Source: Chitinophaga sp. H8
Lineage (GTDB): Bacteria > Bacteroidota > Bacteroidia > Chitinophagales > Chitinophagaceae
Length of the DNA: 64,000 bases
Assembly (NCBI RefSeq): GCF_040567655.1
Contig: NZ_JBEXAC010000003.1
Location: forward strand, 372,001 to 436,000
Direction: 5' to 3'
Made by a program: the position numbers and the translations under genes. A model generated the notes under the pieces. The model was not told where the DNA came from, made no database searches, and saw nothing but the letters and a program-made list of their open reading frames with translations. Positions 1 through 9,101 of the stretch are shown piece by piece. Positions within the stretch are counted from its first letter, which is position 1. Every line of letters begins with the position of its first letter.

Positions 1-1379
1 TTGATAAGGTAAACCCGCTGATTGCTGCCCGTATCCGGTATGAAATTAACCGGCAGGTGTTGACGCCTTATTATCAGCGGGATGATTTCTGGTGGATGGC
101 TTTCAGGAATGACAAGTTTGTGAATAACTGGAATGTATGGGTCAATTATAATGTATTGAATTGCATTTTACTGATAGAAACAGATCCGGAAAAAAGAGTA
201 GCAGGTGTTTATAAAACCATGCGGTCCGTAGACAAGTTCATCAATTACTATAAGGCCGATGGCGGTTGTGAAGAAGGCCCTGCCTATTGGGAGAGCGCCG
301 GCGGTATGTTGTACGGGTATCTGGCATTGTTATTTCAGGGAACCGGTGGTAAGGTTAATAAATTTGATCATGACCTGGTGAAAAATATAGGCAGGTATAT
401 TTATCGTGCGTATATCAATGACCGTTACTATATCAACTTCGCAGATGCGGCTGCCCAATTAAGTCAGCCAGCAGGATTAATCTACACTTATGGAAAAGCG
501 ATTGGTGATGATCAGATGAAAGGATTTGGCAGTTTCCTGGCACACCAGCAGCACTGGGATACCCGTGTTCCGCAGGAAACGTTGCAGGCTACTGTGGAAA
601 ACCTGTGGCTGGCTGGGGAAATAATGGATTATCCCCCGGCAGCCCCTTTACTGGGTGATTGCTGGCTGTCAGGTACACAGATACTGGCAGCACGGGATAA
701 GGCAGGTACTGCAAATGGGTTTTATTTTGCTGCCAAGGGCGGGCATAATAACGAAAGCCACAATCATAATGATGTAGGCACTTTTATGCTTTATTATGAT
801 GGCAAACCGGTGTTTATTGATATTGGCAGCGAAGTATATACCCGGCAAACCTTTGGGCCGGAACGTTATACTATCTGGACAATGCGGTCTGTTTATCATA
901 ACCTCCCTTTTATTAATGGTATAGAACAGCATGTCGGCGCGCAATTTGCAGCACGTAATCCTGTCTATAAGGCTACCCCATCTACGGTATCCTTTTCGCT
1001 CGATCTGGCTAAAGCATATCCCGATAGCGCCGGAATAAATACCTGGTACAGAGCCTACCTGCTGAAAAGAGGACAATCATTTACCATTACAGATGAGTAC
1101 AACCTGGTGGAGAATAACGGGAAAACCGCAGTGCATTTTATGAGTAGTTGCCGGCCCCATATTCTTCAACCTGGAATACTGCGTTTAAGTGGAGAAGGGT
1201 TTGAATTAAATATGCTGTATCCCGCAAGTAGTGCGGCGCCTGTTATAGAAGATATATTAATCAAAGATGAGCGGCTGCTGCAGTCGTGGCCCCCGCATGT
1301 ATACAGGATCATATTTCCCCTGACCAGCCAACAGCTGAAAGGCAAAATGTGGTGGAAGATCCAATCAGCAACTAAGTAA
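1..1379 (+). CDS. Heparinase II/III-family polysaccharide lyase, 5' end outside window
   Basis: The reading frame is open from the first bases, so the start lies upstream of the window and only the C-terminal ~458 residues are seen. The first part is helical (Trp/Tyr-rich, toroid-like). It is followed by a beta-rich half that begins near base 720 with the family motif NNESHNHNDVG (bases 747-779), holding the His/Asn/Asp cluster typical of heparinase II/III-type lyases (PL12/15/17/21 relatives). Such enzymes cleave uronic-acid-containing polysaccharides by beta-elimination, usually in the periplasm. The signal peptide is not visible. Downstream KduI, KduD, GH105 and GH88 genes handle unsaturated uronates, which fits a lyase here. 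The exact substrate (glycosaminoglycan, alginate-like, pectin-like) cannot be told. An apparent ATG-less internal start near base 57 is only the first possible codon inside the truncated frame. Confidence 0.85.
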   Translation, partial: DKVNPLIAARIRYEINRQVLTPYYQRDDFWWMAFRNDKFVNNWNVWVNYNVLNCILLIETDPEKRVAGVYKTMRSVDKFINYYKADGGCEEGPAYWESAGGMLYGYLALLFQGTGGKVNKFDHDLVKNIGRYIYRAYINDRYYINFADAAAQLSQPAGLIYTYGKAIGDDQMKGFGSFLAHQQHWDTRVPQETLQATVENLWLAGEIMDYPPAAPLLGDCWLSGTQILAARDKAGTANGFYFAAKGGHNNESHNHNDVGTFMLYYDGKPVFIDIGSEVYTRQTFGPERYTIWTMRSVYHNLPFINGIEQHVGAQFAARNPVYKATPSTVSFSLDLAKAYPDSAGINTWYRAYLLKRGQSFTITDEYNLVENNGKTAVHFMSSCRPHILQPGILRLSGEGFELNMLYPASSAAPVIEDILIKDERLLQSWPPHVYRIIFPLTSQQLKGKMWWKIQSATK

Positions 1380-1415
1380 TACGGACCCGGAAAATAAAGC
1401 ATCCATATAAATGCC

Positions 1416-1445
1416 TTGTATTTTGCAAACGTTTGCATAACTTAG
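1416..1445 (+). promoter_or_regulatory. Promoter with embedded LacI-type operator
   Basis: The 14-bp perfect palindrome TGCAAACGTTTGCA lies at 1424-1437 and has the central CG typical of LacI/GalR-family operators. It sits exactly between a TTG (1416-1418, -33 box) and TAACTTAG (1438-1445, one mismatch to the Bacteroidota -7 consensus TAnnTTTG), with a 19-nt spacer. A bound repressor would block the promoter. The LacI-family gene at 6781 in the same run of genes is the natural candidate regulator. A short hairpin (AGGCAG/CTGCCT, 1454-1470) follows near the predicted transcript start. The palindrome is seen directly; its regulator is inferred. Confidence 0.7.
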
Positions 1446-1504
1446 TATAAAACAGGCAGCTTACCTGCCTTTCCACGTATTGAATCTAATAAAAGCAGCT
1501 GCAC

Positions 1505-2767
1505 TTGGAACGTAGAAACTTTATTAAGATAGCACCGCTGGCGGGTTTGGCCGGCGTTATTACTCCGGGGCGGGTACTGTCAGGTACCTCATCACCGTTG
1601 CCAACTGCCACCTCCTTGATGGAGCATGACAGGCAGTACTGGACACAGTTACTAGTCAGGATCTGCAGTCCGGTTATTGAAAATATGAGCCGGGGTACTC
1701 TAAAAAAGAATCTGCCATTGGAATTGGGAAAAGGATATGGACTGGACGTAAAGCAGGTGACTTATCTGGAAGCTTTTGGACGGACCATTTCGGGAATGGC
1801 ACCGTGGCTGGCCTTACCTGATGACGTTACCGCAGAAGGCAGAACAAGGAAACGGCTGCGGGAACAGGTGCTGCAAGGTATTGTAAATGGTGTAGATCCG
1901 GGATCGCCGGACTATCTCAATTTTCGTACGGAAGCACAGCCTTTGGTAGATGCGGCGTTTTTATGTCATGCTTTTTTAAGGGCGCCGGATGCTTTATGGC
2001 ATCCGCTGGATCATGTTACAAAGGAACGCGTAATAAAAGAGCTGAGAGAACTACGGCGTATTAAGCCTGGCTATAACAACTGGTTACTGTTTGCCGCTAT
2101 CATTGAAACCTTCTTTTTGTTTATCAATGAAGACTGGGAACCGATGCGTACCATGGTGGCCATTCAGAAAATGAAGGAATGGTATGCCGGCGATGGCTGG
2201 TATAGTGATGGTGCACAATTTTCAATGGATTATTATAATGGTTATGTCATCCATCCTATGTTGACAGATATCCTGAAAGTATTGATGGATAAAGGGAAGG
2301 GGACTAAGGCGGATTATGAGCAGGCAATCAGGAGGATGCAACGTTTTGCTGCATTGCAGGAACGCATGATTGCTCCTGATGGTACTTACCCTGCATTAGG
2401 GAGGTCTATGACTTACCGTACCGCTGCATTTCAACCGCTAGTCCAGCTGGCATTGCAACATCAGTTACCGGAAGAACTATCGCCTGCACAGGTACGTTGT
2501 GCACTTACCGCTGTGATGAAACGGGTATATGAAATGAAAGGAACCTTTGACGGAAAAGGATGGCTGCAGCTGGGTATTTGCGGGCATCAGCCGGAAGTAG
2601 CGGATACCTATACTTCTACCGGCAGCCTTTATTTATGTACCAGCGGTTTTCTGGCGTTAGGATTACCCCCGGAAGATCCCTTCTGGTCTGCCCCGCCGGA
2701 AGAATGGACTGCACAGAAATTGTGGTCAGGTAAGCCTATCAGAAAAGACTACCACGTAAGTTATTAG
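1505..2767 (+). CDS. DUF2264 domain protein with Tat-like signal
   Basis: A 420-residue protein starting at a TTG codon; no ATG gives the same N-terminus. The N-terminus ERRNFIK followed by a small hydrophobic stretch resembles the Bacteroidota twin-arginine-type signals of secreted carbohydrate enzymes, so export is likely. The body matches DUF2264: an early segment of the type YWTQLLVRICSPVIENM, then GMAPWLALP, NNWLLFAAIIE and a Trp-rich helical (alpha/alpha toroid-like) scaffold with DGWYSDG. DUF2264 proteins commonly sit in loci degrading uronic-acid polysaccharides, but I know of no firmly settled activity. The gene follows the lyase by 125 bp and has its own promoter and operator in that gap. 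A lyase- or hydrolase-like role on the same glycan is inference only. Confidence 0.8.
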   Translation: MERRNFIKIAPLAGLAGVITPGRVLSGTSSPLPTATSLMEHDRQYWTQLLVRICSPVIENMSRGTLKKNLPLELGKGYGLDVKQVTYLEAFGRTISGMAPWLALPDDVTAEGRTRKRLREQVLQGIVNGVDPGSPDYLNFRTEAQPLVDAAFLCHAFLRAPDALWHPLDHVTKERVIKELRELRRIKPGYNNWLLFAAIIETFFLFINEDWEPMRTMVAIQKMKEWYAGDGWYSDGAQFSMDYYNGYVIHPMLTDILKVLMDKGKGTKADYEQAIRRMQRFAALQERMIAPDGTYPALGRSMTYRTAAFQPLVQLALQHQLPEELSPAQVRCALTAVMKRVYEMKGTFDGKGWLQLGICGHQPEVADTYTSTGSLYLCTSGFLALGLPPEDPFWSAPPEEWTAQKLWSGKPIRKDYHVSY

Positions 2768-2842
2768 CATATTAAATACAAAGGCAGCAGGTGTCAGCAT
2801 TTATCAGCATGATTCACTTTAAAAAAAATAAACAATCTGTAT

Positions 2843-3685
2843 ATGAGCACGTATTATGAATCCAGGTATGCCAGCAGCCCTAGTGAGGTGAAGCAGCTGG
2901 ATACAGCTAAGCTGAGGGAAGCTTTTTTTATTGAGCAGGTATTTGAAGCAGATGCTATTCGCTGGGTATATACCCATTACGACCGTTATATGGCAGGTGG
3001 AGCTATGCCGGTAACAGATGCACTGACACTGGACAGCATTGACTTGCTGAAAGCAGACTATTTCCTGGAACGCCGGGAATTGGGAATGATCAATGTAGGC
3101 GGTGAAGGGTTGGTATTGGTAGATGGGGAGGAATTTGAACTGGCTTATAAAGAGGCCTTGTATATAGGGCAAGGAAACAGGCAGGTGGTATTTAGTAGCA
3201 AGGATGCTGCAAATCCTGCTAAGTTTTATCTTAACTCCACACCTGCCCATCAGCATTATCCTACCCGTAAGGTAGCGAAGACAGATGCAGAAGTGGTTAC
3301 GCTGGGCGCCTTGGAAACTTCCAATCACCGTACGATTAATAAGCTGCTGGTCAATTCCGTATTGGAAACCTGCCAGCTGCAAATGGGAATGACGGAGCTG
3401 AAACCAGGCAGCGTCTGGAATACAATGCCTGCGCATACGCACGACAGGCGAATGGAAGTATACTTTTATTTTGAAGTACCCGAAGGGCAGTCCGTATGCC
3501 ATTTTATGGGAGAACCCCAGGAAACCCGGCATATCTGGCTGCAGAACGAACAGGCGGTGATTTCACCACCCTGGTCTATCCACTCCGGAGCAGGAACCAG
3601 TAACTATACTTTTATATGGGGAATGGCGGGAGAGAACCTGGACTACGGAGATATGGATTTCTGTGCTATTCAAGAATTAAGATAA
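2843..3685 (+). CDS. kduI: 5-keto-4-deoxyuronate isomerase
   Basis: KduI (4-deoxy-L-threo-5-hexosulose-uronate ketol-isomerase) converts the spontaneously opened unsaturated uronate (DKI) to 2,5-diketo-3-deoxygluconate in the cytoplasm. Length (280 residues) equals the family norm (about 278). The cupin zinc site is complete: H198 and H200 in [17 protein letters not shown]205 in the same segment, and H247 in [10 protein letters not shown]. The start ATG is preceded by an A-rich stretch, and no better start lies upstream. The gene is 75 bp after the DUF2264 gene and 22 bp before the GH105 fusion, pairs functionally with kduD at 5971, and is probably in the LacI-controlled operon. Confidence 0.96.
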   Translation: MSTYYESRYASSPSEVKQLDTAKLREAFFIEQVFEADAIRWVYTHYDRYMAGGAMPVTDALTLDSIDLLKADYFLERRELGMINVGGEGLVLVDGEEFELAYKEALYIGQGNRQVVFSSKDAANPAKFYLNSTPAHQHYPTRKVAKTDAEVVTLGALETSNHRTINKLLVNSVLETCQLQMGMTELKPGSVWNTMPAHTHDRRMEVYFYFEVPEGQSVCHFMGEPQETRHIWLQNEQAVISPPWSIHSGAGTSNYTFIWGMAGENLDYGDMDFCAIQELR

Positions 3686-3707
3686 TGACATTATAATAAG
3701 CGTAAGC

Positions 3708-5942
3708 ATGATGATAAAAAAAACATTCACCAGCGGGGTGCTGAGTTTGCTTATCCTGAACAGTGTGATAGCGGTTCCTGTATCCGCTGGCACTGGTAAG
3801 CCGGTTGCCGTTGTTACAGCAGCAAGGTATACCGGCGATTATCCGGCAGACGCCATCCGCCGGGTGATGGTAAAGGTAGGCTCCTGGCAATGGAAACATA
3901 TTGAACGAAAGGGCTGGAGCTATGCACAAACCGATTGGACCAATGGCGCCATGTATGCCGGGATGATGGCATTGAATCAGGTAGCTGATTCACCTGCATA
4001 TATGCAGCACCTTTTGCGTGTGGGAGAAGATAATCAGTGGAATACCGGTCCTTACCGTTTTTTTGCAGATGATTATTGCATCGGACAGATGTATGCGCAG
4101 CTTTACAGTATATATCAGCAGCCGGAGATGATTGAAAAGTTCCGGCTGCTGGCAGATAGTATTGTTGCCCAACCACATGATGAACCTTTGGAATGGGTCA
4201 ATAATATTCATTTGCGGGAGTGGGCCTGGTGTGATGCTTTGTTTATGGGACCTCCTGCGTTGGCGTATTTATCTACAGCTACCGGCGATCTGAAATACCT
4301 GCAAACGGCTTCAAAACTATGGTGGAAAACATCTGACTTTTTATTCGATCGCGAAGAAAATTTATACTACCGGGATGGACGTTTTATCCCACAACGCGAA
4401 AAGAACGGAAAAAAAGTTTTCTGGAGCCGGGGAAATGGTTGGGTAATGGGTGGCTTGGCCAGGATGATGGATAATATGCCCGCCGGTTTTCCGGACAGAC
4501 CCAAGTTTGAAGACCAGTTTAAAAAGATGGCTTATCGGGTGGCGGGCTTACAAACAGCTGATGGCACCTGGCATGCCAGTTTGCTGGATCCAGATAACTA
4601 TCCGGCTAAAGAAACCAGTGGCACCGGCTTTTATGTATATGCACTTACCTGGGGTATTAATAATGGCTTGTTGCCGGAGAAAGATTTTCTGCCGGTGATT
4701 CAAAAAGGATGGCAGGCATTACTGGATTGTGTACAGGAAGATGGTAAACTTGGATTTGTGCAGATACCGGCTGCTGCTCCCGGACAGGCTACCGCTAATG
4801 ACACAGAGGTATATGGGGTGGGCGCCTTTTTACTGGCTGGAGCAGAACTGATCAAATATGATATCAGCAAACGTGCGGAAGTACGGATTGCCGTTAACAA
4901 TGCCTCCGGAGTAAACAGGCAGGGAACTTTGGTAGAAATACCCTATACGGATATTTCCAAAAAGCTGGATAAGGCTACCAGAAAATCATTCAAGATCGTA
5001 AACCTGCTGAATCTGCAGGAAATCCCCTATCAACTTATCTATGAAGGTGGGAAAGAAGTAAAGAAAATAGCATTGCAGGTGAGTGTGATACCTGGAGGAA
5101 GTATTACCGCTGCAGTGGTTGCCGGTGCACCTGCTGCCATACCGGCCCAGGCTTATGGACGTTATGTACCGGAACGAAAGGATGACTATGCCTGGGAAAA
5201 TGATAAGATTGCTTTTCGTATGTACGGGCCTGCACTGGACAAATTTCCAAATGAAAATGCACATGGTATTGATGTATGGGGAAAGCGTACTAAAGAGATG
5301 GTGATTGATCAATGGTATAAACTGGACAATTATCATCATGACAATGGGCAAGGATTGGATTTCTACAGCGTAGGGCTGACATTGGGAGCGGGTGATATAG
5401 CACCCTATATCGGAGATTCCATTTATTTCTCCCCTAAGTACAAAACCTATAAAGTGCTGGATAACGGGCCGTTAAGAACTACATTTCAATTGATCTATGA
5501 CACCTGGCAGGTAAATAATATGCCCGTATCCGTTATTAAAACTATTTCACTGGATGCAGGGTCACAGCTGAATAAAATGTCGGTACAATATACATTTAAA
5601 GGCAAAGAGTTGCCGGTGGTAACAGGGCTTGTTAAGCGTGCTTCAGCAGGTACCGTACTCCTGGATGAGCAGCATGGTGTGATGGGCTACTGGGAACCAC
5701 AACATGGGGAAGATGGTACAATCGGTACCGGATGTGTATTTACAACCCCTGTACCACAATTACTAACAGACAGGAAACATTTGCTGGCACCAGGAGTAGC
5801 TGGTAATCATCAGGACTTTGTGTATTACACCGGCGCCGCCTGGAGTAAAGGAGGGGCAATAGCTGATGCACAGCAATGGTTTTCTTACCTGGAAGATTTT
5901 GCAAAAGGATTAAAAGCGCCTTTGAAAGTCAGGGTGTGGTAA
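3708..5942 (+). CDS. GH105-DUF4861 fusion, unsaturated uronyl hydrolase
   Basis: A 744-residue secreted protein with a signal peptide (basic MMIKK, hydrophobic core, cleavage near residues 26-28). Residues ~45-390 are a GH105 unsaturated rhamnogalacturonyl/glucuronyl hydrolase: FADDY at 120-123, the catalytic-Asp motif EWAWCDALFMGPP (Asp176) and the RGNGW motif at 241-245. GH105 enzymes remove 4,5-unsaturated uronic acid from the non-reducing end of lyase products by vinyl ether hydration. Residues ~395-744 form a second beta-rich domain that I recognise as DUF4861, with AHGIDVWGKR and the repeated Tyr/Asp/Gly pattern of that family. GH105 proteins are usually ~350-400 residues, so the tail doubles the length. 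The gene lies between kduI and kduD, which fits the release of DKI substrate for KduI. What the DUF4861 half does is unknown to me. Confidence 0.85.
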   Translation: MMIKKTFTSGVLSLLILNSVIAVPVSAGTGKPVAVVTAARYTGDYPADAIRRVMVKVGSWQWKHIERKGWSYAQTDWTNGAMYAGMMALNQVADSPAYMQHLLRVGEDNQWNTGPYRFFADDYCIGQMYAQLYSIYQQPEMIEKFRLLADSIVAQPHDEPLEWVNNIHLREWAWCDALFMGPPALAYLSTATGDLKYLQTASKLWWKTSDFLFDREENLYYRDGRFIPQREKNGKKVFWSRGNGWVMGGLARMMDNMPAGFPDRPKFEDQFKKMAYRVAGLQTADGTWHASLLDPDNYPAKETSGTGFYVYALTWGINNGLLPEKDFLPVIQKGWQALLDCVQEDGKLGFVQIPAAAPGQATANDTEVYGVGAFLLAGAELIKYDISKRAEVRIAVNNASGVNRQGTLVEIPYTDISKKLDKATRKSFKIVNLLNLQEIPYQLIYEGGKEVKKIALQVSVIPGGSITAAVVAGAPAAIPAQAYGRYVPERKDDYAWENDKIAFRMYGPALDKFPNENAHGIDVWGKRTKEMVIDQWYKLDNYHHDNGQGLDFYSVGLTLGAGDIAPYIGDSIYFSPKYKTYKVLDNGPLRTTFQLIYDTWQVNNMPVSVIKTISLDAGSQLNKMSVQYTFKGKELPVVTGLVKRASAGTVLLDEQHGVMGYWEPQHGEDGTIGTGCVFTTPVPQLLTDRKHLLAPGVAGNHQDFVYYTGAAWSKGGAIADAQQWFSYLEDFAKGLKAPLKVRVW

Positions 5943-5970
5943 TAGCAGGCATAACATTTAATCAAATAAA

Positions 5971-6741
5971 ATGATGGTCTTGAATCTATTTAATCTGCAG
6001 GGAAAGGTAGCACTGGTAACAGGCTGCAAAAGAGGCATTGGCCAGGCCATGGCGATTGCCCTGGCAGAAGCCGGCGCAGATATTATTGGAGTATCTGCTT
6101 CTCTCGAAAAAAGTGGCAGTGAGGTAGAAAAAGCAATCACCGCTACCGGACGGAAATTTTATGCTTATCAGTGTGATTTTAATAACCGCGCTGCATTATA
6201 TGAGTTTATAAAGACAGTGCAACAGGAACATCCTGAGATTGACATATTGGTAAACAATGCGGGGACCATCTTACGGAAGCCTGCTGCAGAACATCCGGAT
6301 GAATACTGGGATGAAGTGATCAATATCAACCTGAATGCGCAGTTTATTCTTACCCGAGAAATAGGGAAGCAGATGGTAGCGCGGGGAAGTGGAAAGGTCA
6401 TTTTTACTGCCTCCCTGCTTACTTTCCAGGGAGGGATTAATGTGCCGGGCTATGCTGCGAGTAAAGGAGCCGTAGGGTCGCTGGTAAAAGCATTTGCAAA
6501 TGAATGGGCGGCCAAAGGCGTGAATGTAAATGCTATTGCTCCCGGCTACATCGCTACAGATAATACAGCAGCCCTGCGTGCGGATGAACAACGCAGCAGC
6601 GCTATTATGGAGCGGATACCTGCCGGCCGCTGGGGACAACCGGCCGATTTTAAAGGCCCGGTAGTATTCCTGGCTGCTGCGGCATCCGATTATGTGCATG
6701 GTACCATTATGACGGTGGACGGAGGATGGATGGGCAGATAA
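5971..6741 (+). CDS. kduD: 2-keto-3-deoxygluconate 5-dehydrogenase (SDR)
   Basis: A short-chain dehydrogenase of 256 residues that interconverts 2,5-diketo-3-deoxygluconate and 2-keto-3-deoxygluconate with NAD(P)H, the step after KduI. Visible motifs: the cofactor-binding TGCKRGIG (17-24), NNAG (95-98), catalytic Ser148, Tyr161 and Lys165 (YAASK), and the C-terminal PGYIATDNTAALR segment typical of KduD. The N-terminus LFNLQGKVALVTG is characteristic of KduD. An alternative ATG pair (MM) makes the exact first residue uncertain by one codon. It follows the GH105 fusion by 28 bp and precedes the LacI gene by 39 bp. KDG kinase and KDPG aldolase, needed to finish the pathway, are not in the window. 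Confidence 0.93.
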   Translation: MMVLNLFNLQGKVALVTGCKRGIGQAMAIALAEAGADIIGVSASLEKSGSEVEKAITATGRKFYAYQCDFNNRAALYEFIKTVQQEHPEIDILVNNAGTILRKPAAEHPDEYWDEVININLNAQFILTREIGKQMVARGSGKVIFTASLLTFQGGINVPGYAASKGAVGSLVKAFANEWAAKGVNVNAIAPGYIATDNTAALRADEQRSSAIMERIPAGRWGQPADFKGPVVFLAAAASDYVHGTIMTVDGGWMGR

Positions 6742-6780
6742 CAGGACGATTCTAAACAGCTGAAAGTTAACAGGCAATAC

Positions 6781-7830
6781 ATGAGCAAAAGGACCGAAAA
6801 AACAATTGTTGATATTGCAGCGGAATTGAACCTGTCTGTATCTACGGTTTCAAGAGCACTGAATAACAATCCTAATATTAGTGACCGCACCAAAGAGAAG
6901 GTGAGGAAGATGGCCGGCAAATTAGGATACCGGCCCAACACGATGGCGGCGGGTTTACGCAATAGTAAAAGCAAAACCATTGGATTGATCGTACCAAAGA
7001 TATCCATGTTTTTTCCGGCTACTATTATTACGGTGGTACAGAACAAATTGCAGGAATACGGATATCACCTGATTATCTGTCAGTCTAATGATTCCTATGA
7101 GCAGGAAGTGGCACTGGTCAATACCTTGTACGCTGCCAGGGTAGATGGCCTGGCTGTTGCTACTACTTTATATACTACGACCTTTGATCATTTTGATGTA
7201 TTCAGGGATAATAATATTCCCCTGGTATTTTTTGACCGCGTGCCTAAGCACTATCAGGCCAGGGTAGTGAAGGGAGATGATTATCTGGGCGGATATACCG
7301 TTACGGAACATATGATCGCAATGGGATGTAAAGATATCGCACATATTTCCGGACCGGTTACCTGTAACCTTTATATTGACCGGATGGCAGGATATAAAGC
7401 AGCATTAAAAAAACATAAGCTTCCCTTTCATAAGTCACGTGTTTTTTTTCAGGAGCTTACCCGTGAAAATGCGCTGCAGTCTTGTGAAAAAATATTTGCA
7501 GCACCACCTTATCCTGATGGCATTTTTGCAGCAAATGATACCACTGCTATTGCCATCATGGAGTATTGCCGTAAGATACGTTTAAAGGTACCGGAGGACC
7601 TGAAAATAGTGGGTTACTCTAATGATCCCAGGACAGAAATTATTACCCCGCCTATTACGTCTGTAAACCAGTTTCCGGAAATGATGGGCGAAAGTGTAGT
7701 GGCGGCATTGATGACGTTGATCCAATCACCAGCACCGGCTGCCGGAAGTTATGCGGAGGAGATTATTCCTATTCAGCTGATCGTAAGAGCGTCCTCTGTG
7801 GGCAAAACTACAAAAGGCAGTAAACAGTAG
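6781..7830 (+). CDS. LacI/GalR-family transcriptional regulator
   Basis: 349 residues. The N-terminal helix-turn-helix is TIVDIAAELNLSVSTVSRAL (residues 8-27), followed by the hinge helix region RPNTMAAGLR (51-60) and the periplasmic-binding-protein-like effector domain starting at KTIGLIVP (65-72). The C-terminal domain contains the family segments FFDRVP, DGIFAANDTTAIAIM and GYSNDP. Genes of this family in sugar-acid loci generally repress in the absence of a pathway intermediate; KDG or DKI would be natural inducers (inference). The palindrome TGCAAACGTTTGCA at 1424-1437, inside the promoter ahead of the DUF2264 gene, is the likely operator. The gene lies in the middle of the cluster, so it may be autoregulated. 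Confidence 0.93.
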   Translation: MSKRTEKTIVDIAAELNLSVSTVSRALNNNPNISDRTKEKVRKMAGKLGYRPNTMAAGLRNSKSKTIGLIVPKISMFFPATIITVVQNKLQEYGYHLIICQSNDSYEQEVALVNTLYAARVDGLAVATTLYTTTFDHFDVFRDNNIPLVFFDRVPKHYQARVVKGDDYLGGYTVTEHMIAMGCKDIAHISGPVTCNLYIDRMAGYKAALKKHKLPFHKSRVFFQELTRENALQSCEKIFAAPPYPDGIFAANDTTAIAIMEYCRKIRLKVPEDLKIVGYSNDPRTEIITPPITSVNQFPEMMGESVVAALMTLIQSPAPAAGSYAEEIIPIQLIVRASSVGKTTKGSKQ

Positions 7831-7884
7831 TAACCTGATGGCATTTTCACTCTTTTAATTTTAACATCAACAGGATTATCACGT

Positions 7885-9081
7885 ATGAAAAAACTACAAT
7901 TGACCTGGACCGTTTTGTTGTTGCTGACACTCCTGTCAGGGACCCATGCACAGTCTGTTTTGAGTAAGGCGGAAATGATAAAACTGGCAGACAGGACACT
8001 GGATTTTGCTGCCCGGCAGTATAAACATATGGCTGCTGCGGTACCTGATAGTCTCTTGCCCAGAAGTACCAATAAAGATGGGAGCTTAATGACTTCCACC
8101 TCCAGCTGGTGGACCTGTGGTTTTTATCCAGGCACTTTATGGTACCTGTATGAGTATACCAAGGATGATGCACTAAAACAGGAAGCGGTAAAACGTATGG
8201 CACTGGTAGAGAATAACAAATACAATACACGCACCCATGACCTGGGGTTTATGATGTATTGCCCTTTTGGAAATGCGTATCGTATTACCGGGGATACTAC
8301 CTATAAAACCATATTGCTGAGAAGCGCGGCTTCCTTATCTACGCGGTTTAATCCGGCAGTAGGCTGTATTAAATCATGGGATCATGGTACGTGGAAATTC
8401 CCGGTAATCATTGATAATATGATGAACCTGGAATTACTGACCTGGGCTTCGCGGGAAAGTGGAGATCCTTCCTTTACTAAAATTGCCACCACACATGCAA
8501 GCACTACCATGAAGCATCATTTTCGTAAAGACTACAGTTCCTGGCATGTGGTAGATTACAATCCGGCCACTGGAGCCGTAGTGGAAAAGAAAACGCACCA
8601 GGGATTTGCGGATAGCTCTGCATGGGCCAGAGGGCAGGCATGGGGCCTGTATGGCTATGTGATGATGTACAGGGAAACAAAACAAAAGATTTACCTGGAC
8701 CAGGCCCGGCATATTGCTGATTTTATGCTCAACCATCCTAATATGCCAGCAGATCTTATTCCATATTGGGACTTTAATGCTGCTGGCATTCCCAATGTTC
8801 CGAGAGATGTTTCAGCGGGTGCAGTAACCGCAGCTGCGCTATTGGAATTAAGTCTGTATACAGGCAGGAAAGAAGCAAAGCGTTATTGGGGCGCCGCAGA
8901 GAAAATGATTGTTAGCCTGGCAAGTCCCGCCTACCTGGCAAAGGAAGGCGGGAATAATAATTTTATACTCATGCATAGTGTAGGATCCCTGCCACATAAT
9001 TCTGAAGTGGATGTACCGCTTACCTATGCCGATTATTACTTTGTAGAAGCATTGCTGCGCTATAAAGCCTGGGTAAAGTAA
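7885..9081 (+). CDS. GH88 unsaturated glucuronyl hydrolase
   Basis: 398 residues with a signal peptide (MKKLQLTWTVLLLLTLLSG, cleavage near HAQ at 21-23), so periplasmic. The fold is an (alpha/alpha)6 barrel. Motifs include SSWWTCGFYPGTLW, the catalytic-type Asp in THDLGFMM (Asp119) and the second conserved Asp in PVIIDNMMNLELL (Asp177), corresponding to the paired Asp residues of Bacillus UGL. These enzymes hydrate the double bond of 4,5-unsaturated uronic acid at the end of glycosaminoglycan, gellan or xanthan oligosaccharides. It ends the + strand cluster and is 54 bp after the LacI gene. With the GH105 domain upstream, the locus has two unsaturated-uronyl hydrolases, which suggests different linkages or sulfation states of the same glycan. 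Confidence 0.92.
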   Translation: MKKLQLTWTVLLLLTLLSGTHAQSVLSKAEMIKLADRTLDFAARQYKHMAAAVPDSLLPRSTNKDGSLMTSTSSWWTCGFYPGTLWYLYEYTKDDALKQEAVKRMALVENNKYNTRTHDLGFMMYCPFGNAYRITGDTTYKTILLRSAASLSTRFNPAVGCIKSWDHGTWKFPVIIDNMMNLELLTWASRESGDPSFTKIATTHASTTMKHHFRKDYSSWHVVDYNPATGAVVEKKTHQGFADSSAWARGQAWGLYGYVMMYRETKQKIYLDQARHIADFMLNHPNMPADLIPYWDFNAAGIPNVPRDVSAGAVTAAALLELSLYTGRKEAKRYWGAAEKMIVSLASPAYLAKEGGNNNFILMHSVGSLPHNSEVDVPLTYADYYFVEALLRYKAWVK

Positions 9082-9101
9082 ATGCTGGATTAGGGCATGG
9101 G

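Noticed and set aside
2819..3532. 237-residue antisense frame opposite kduI
   Set aside because: kduI is certain on the + strand; the antisense peptide is rich in His/Cys/Ile from reversed codons and matches no family.
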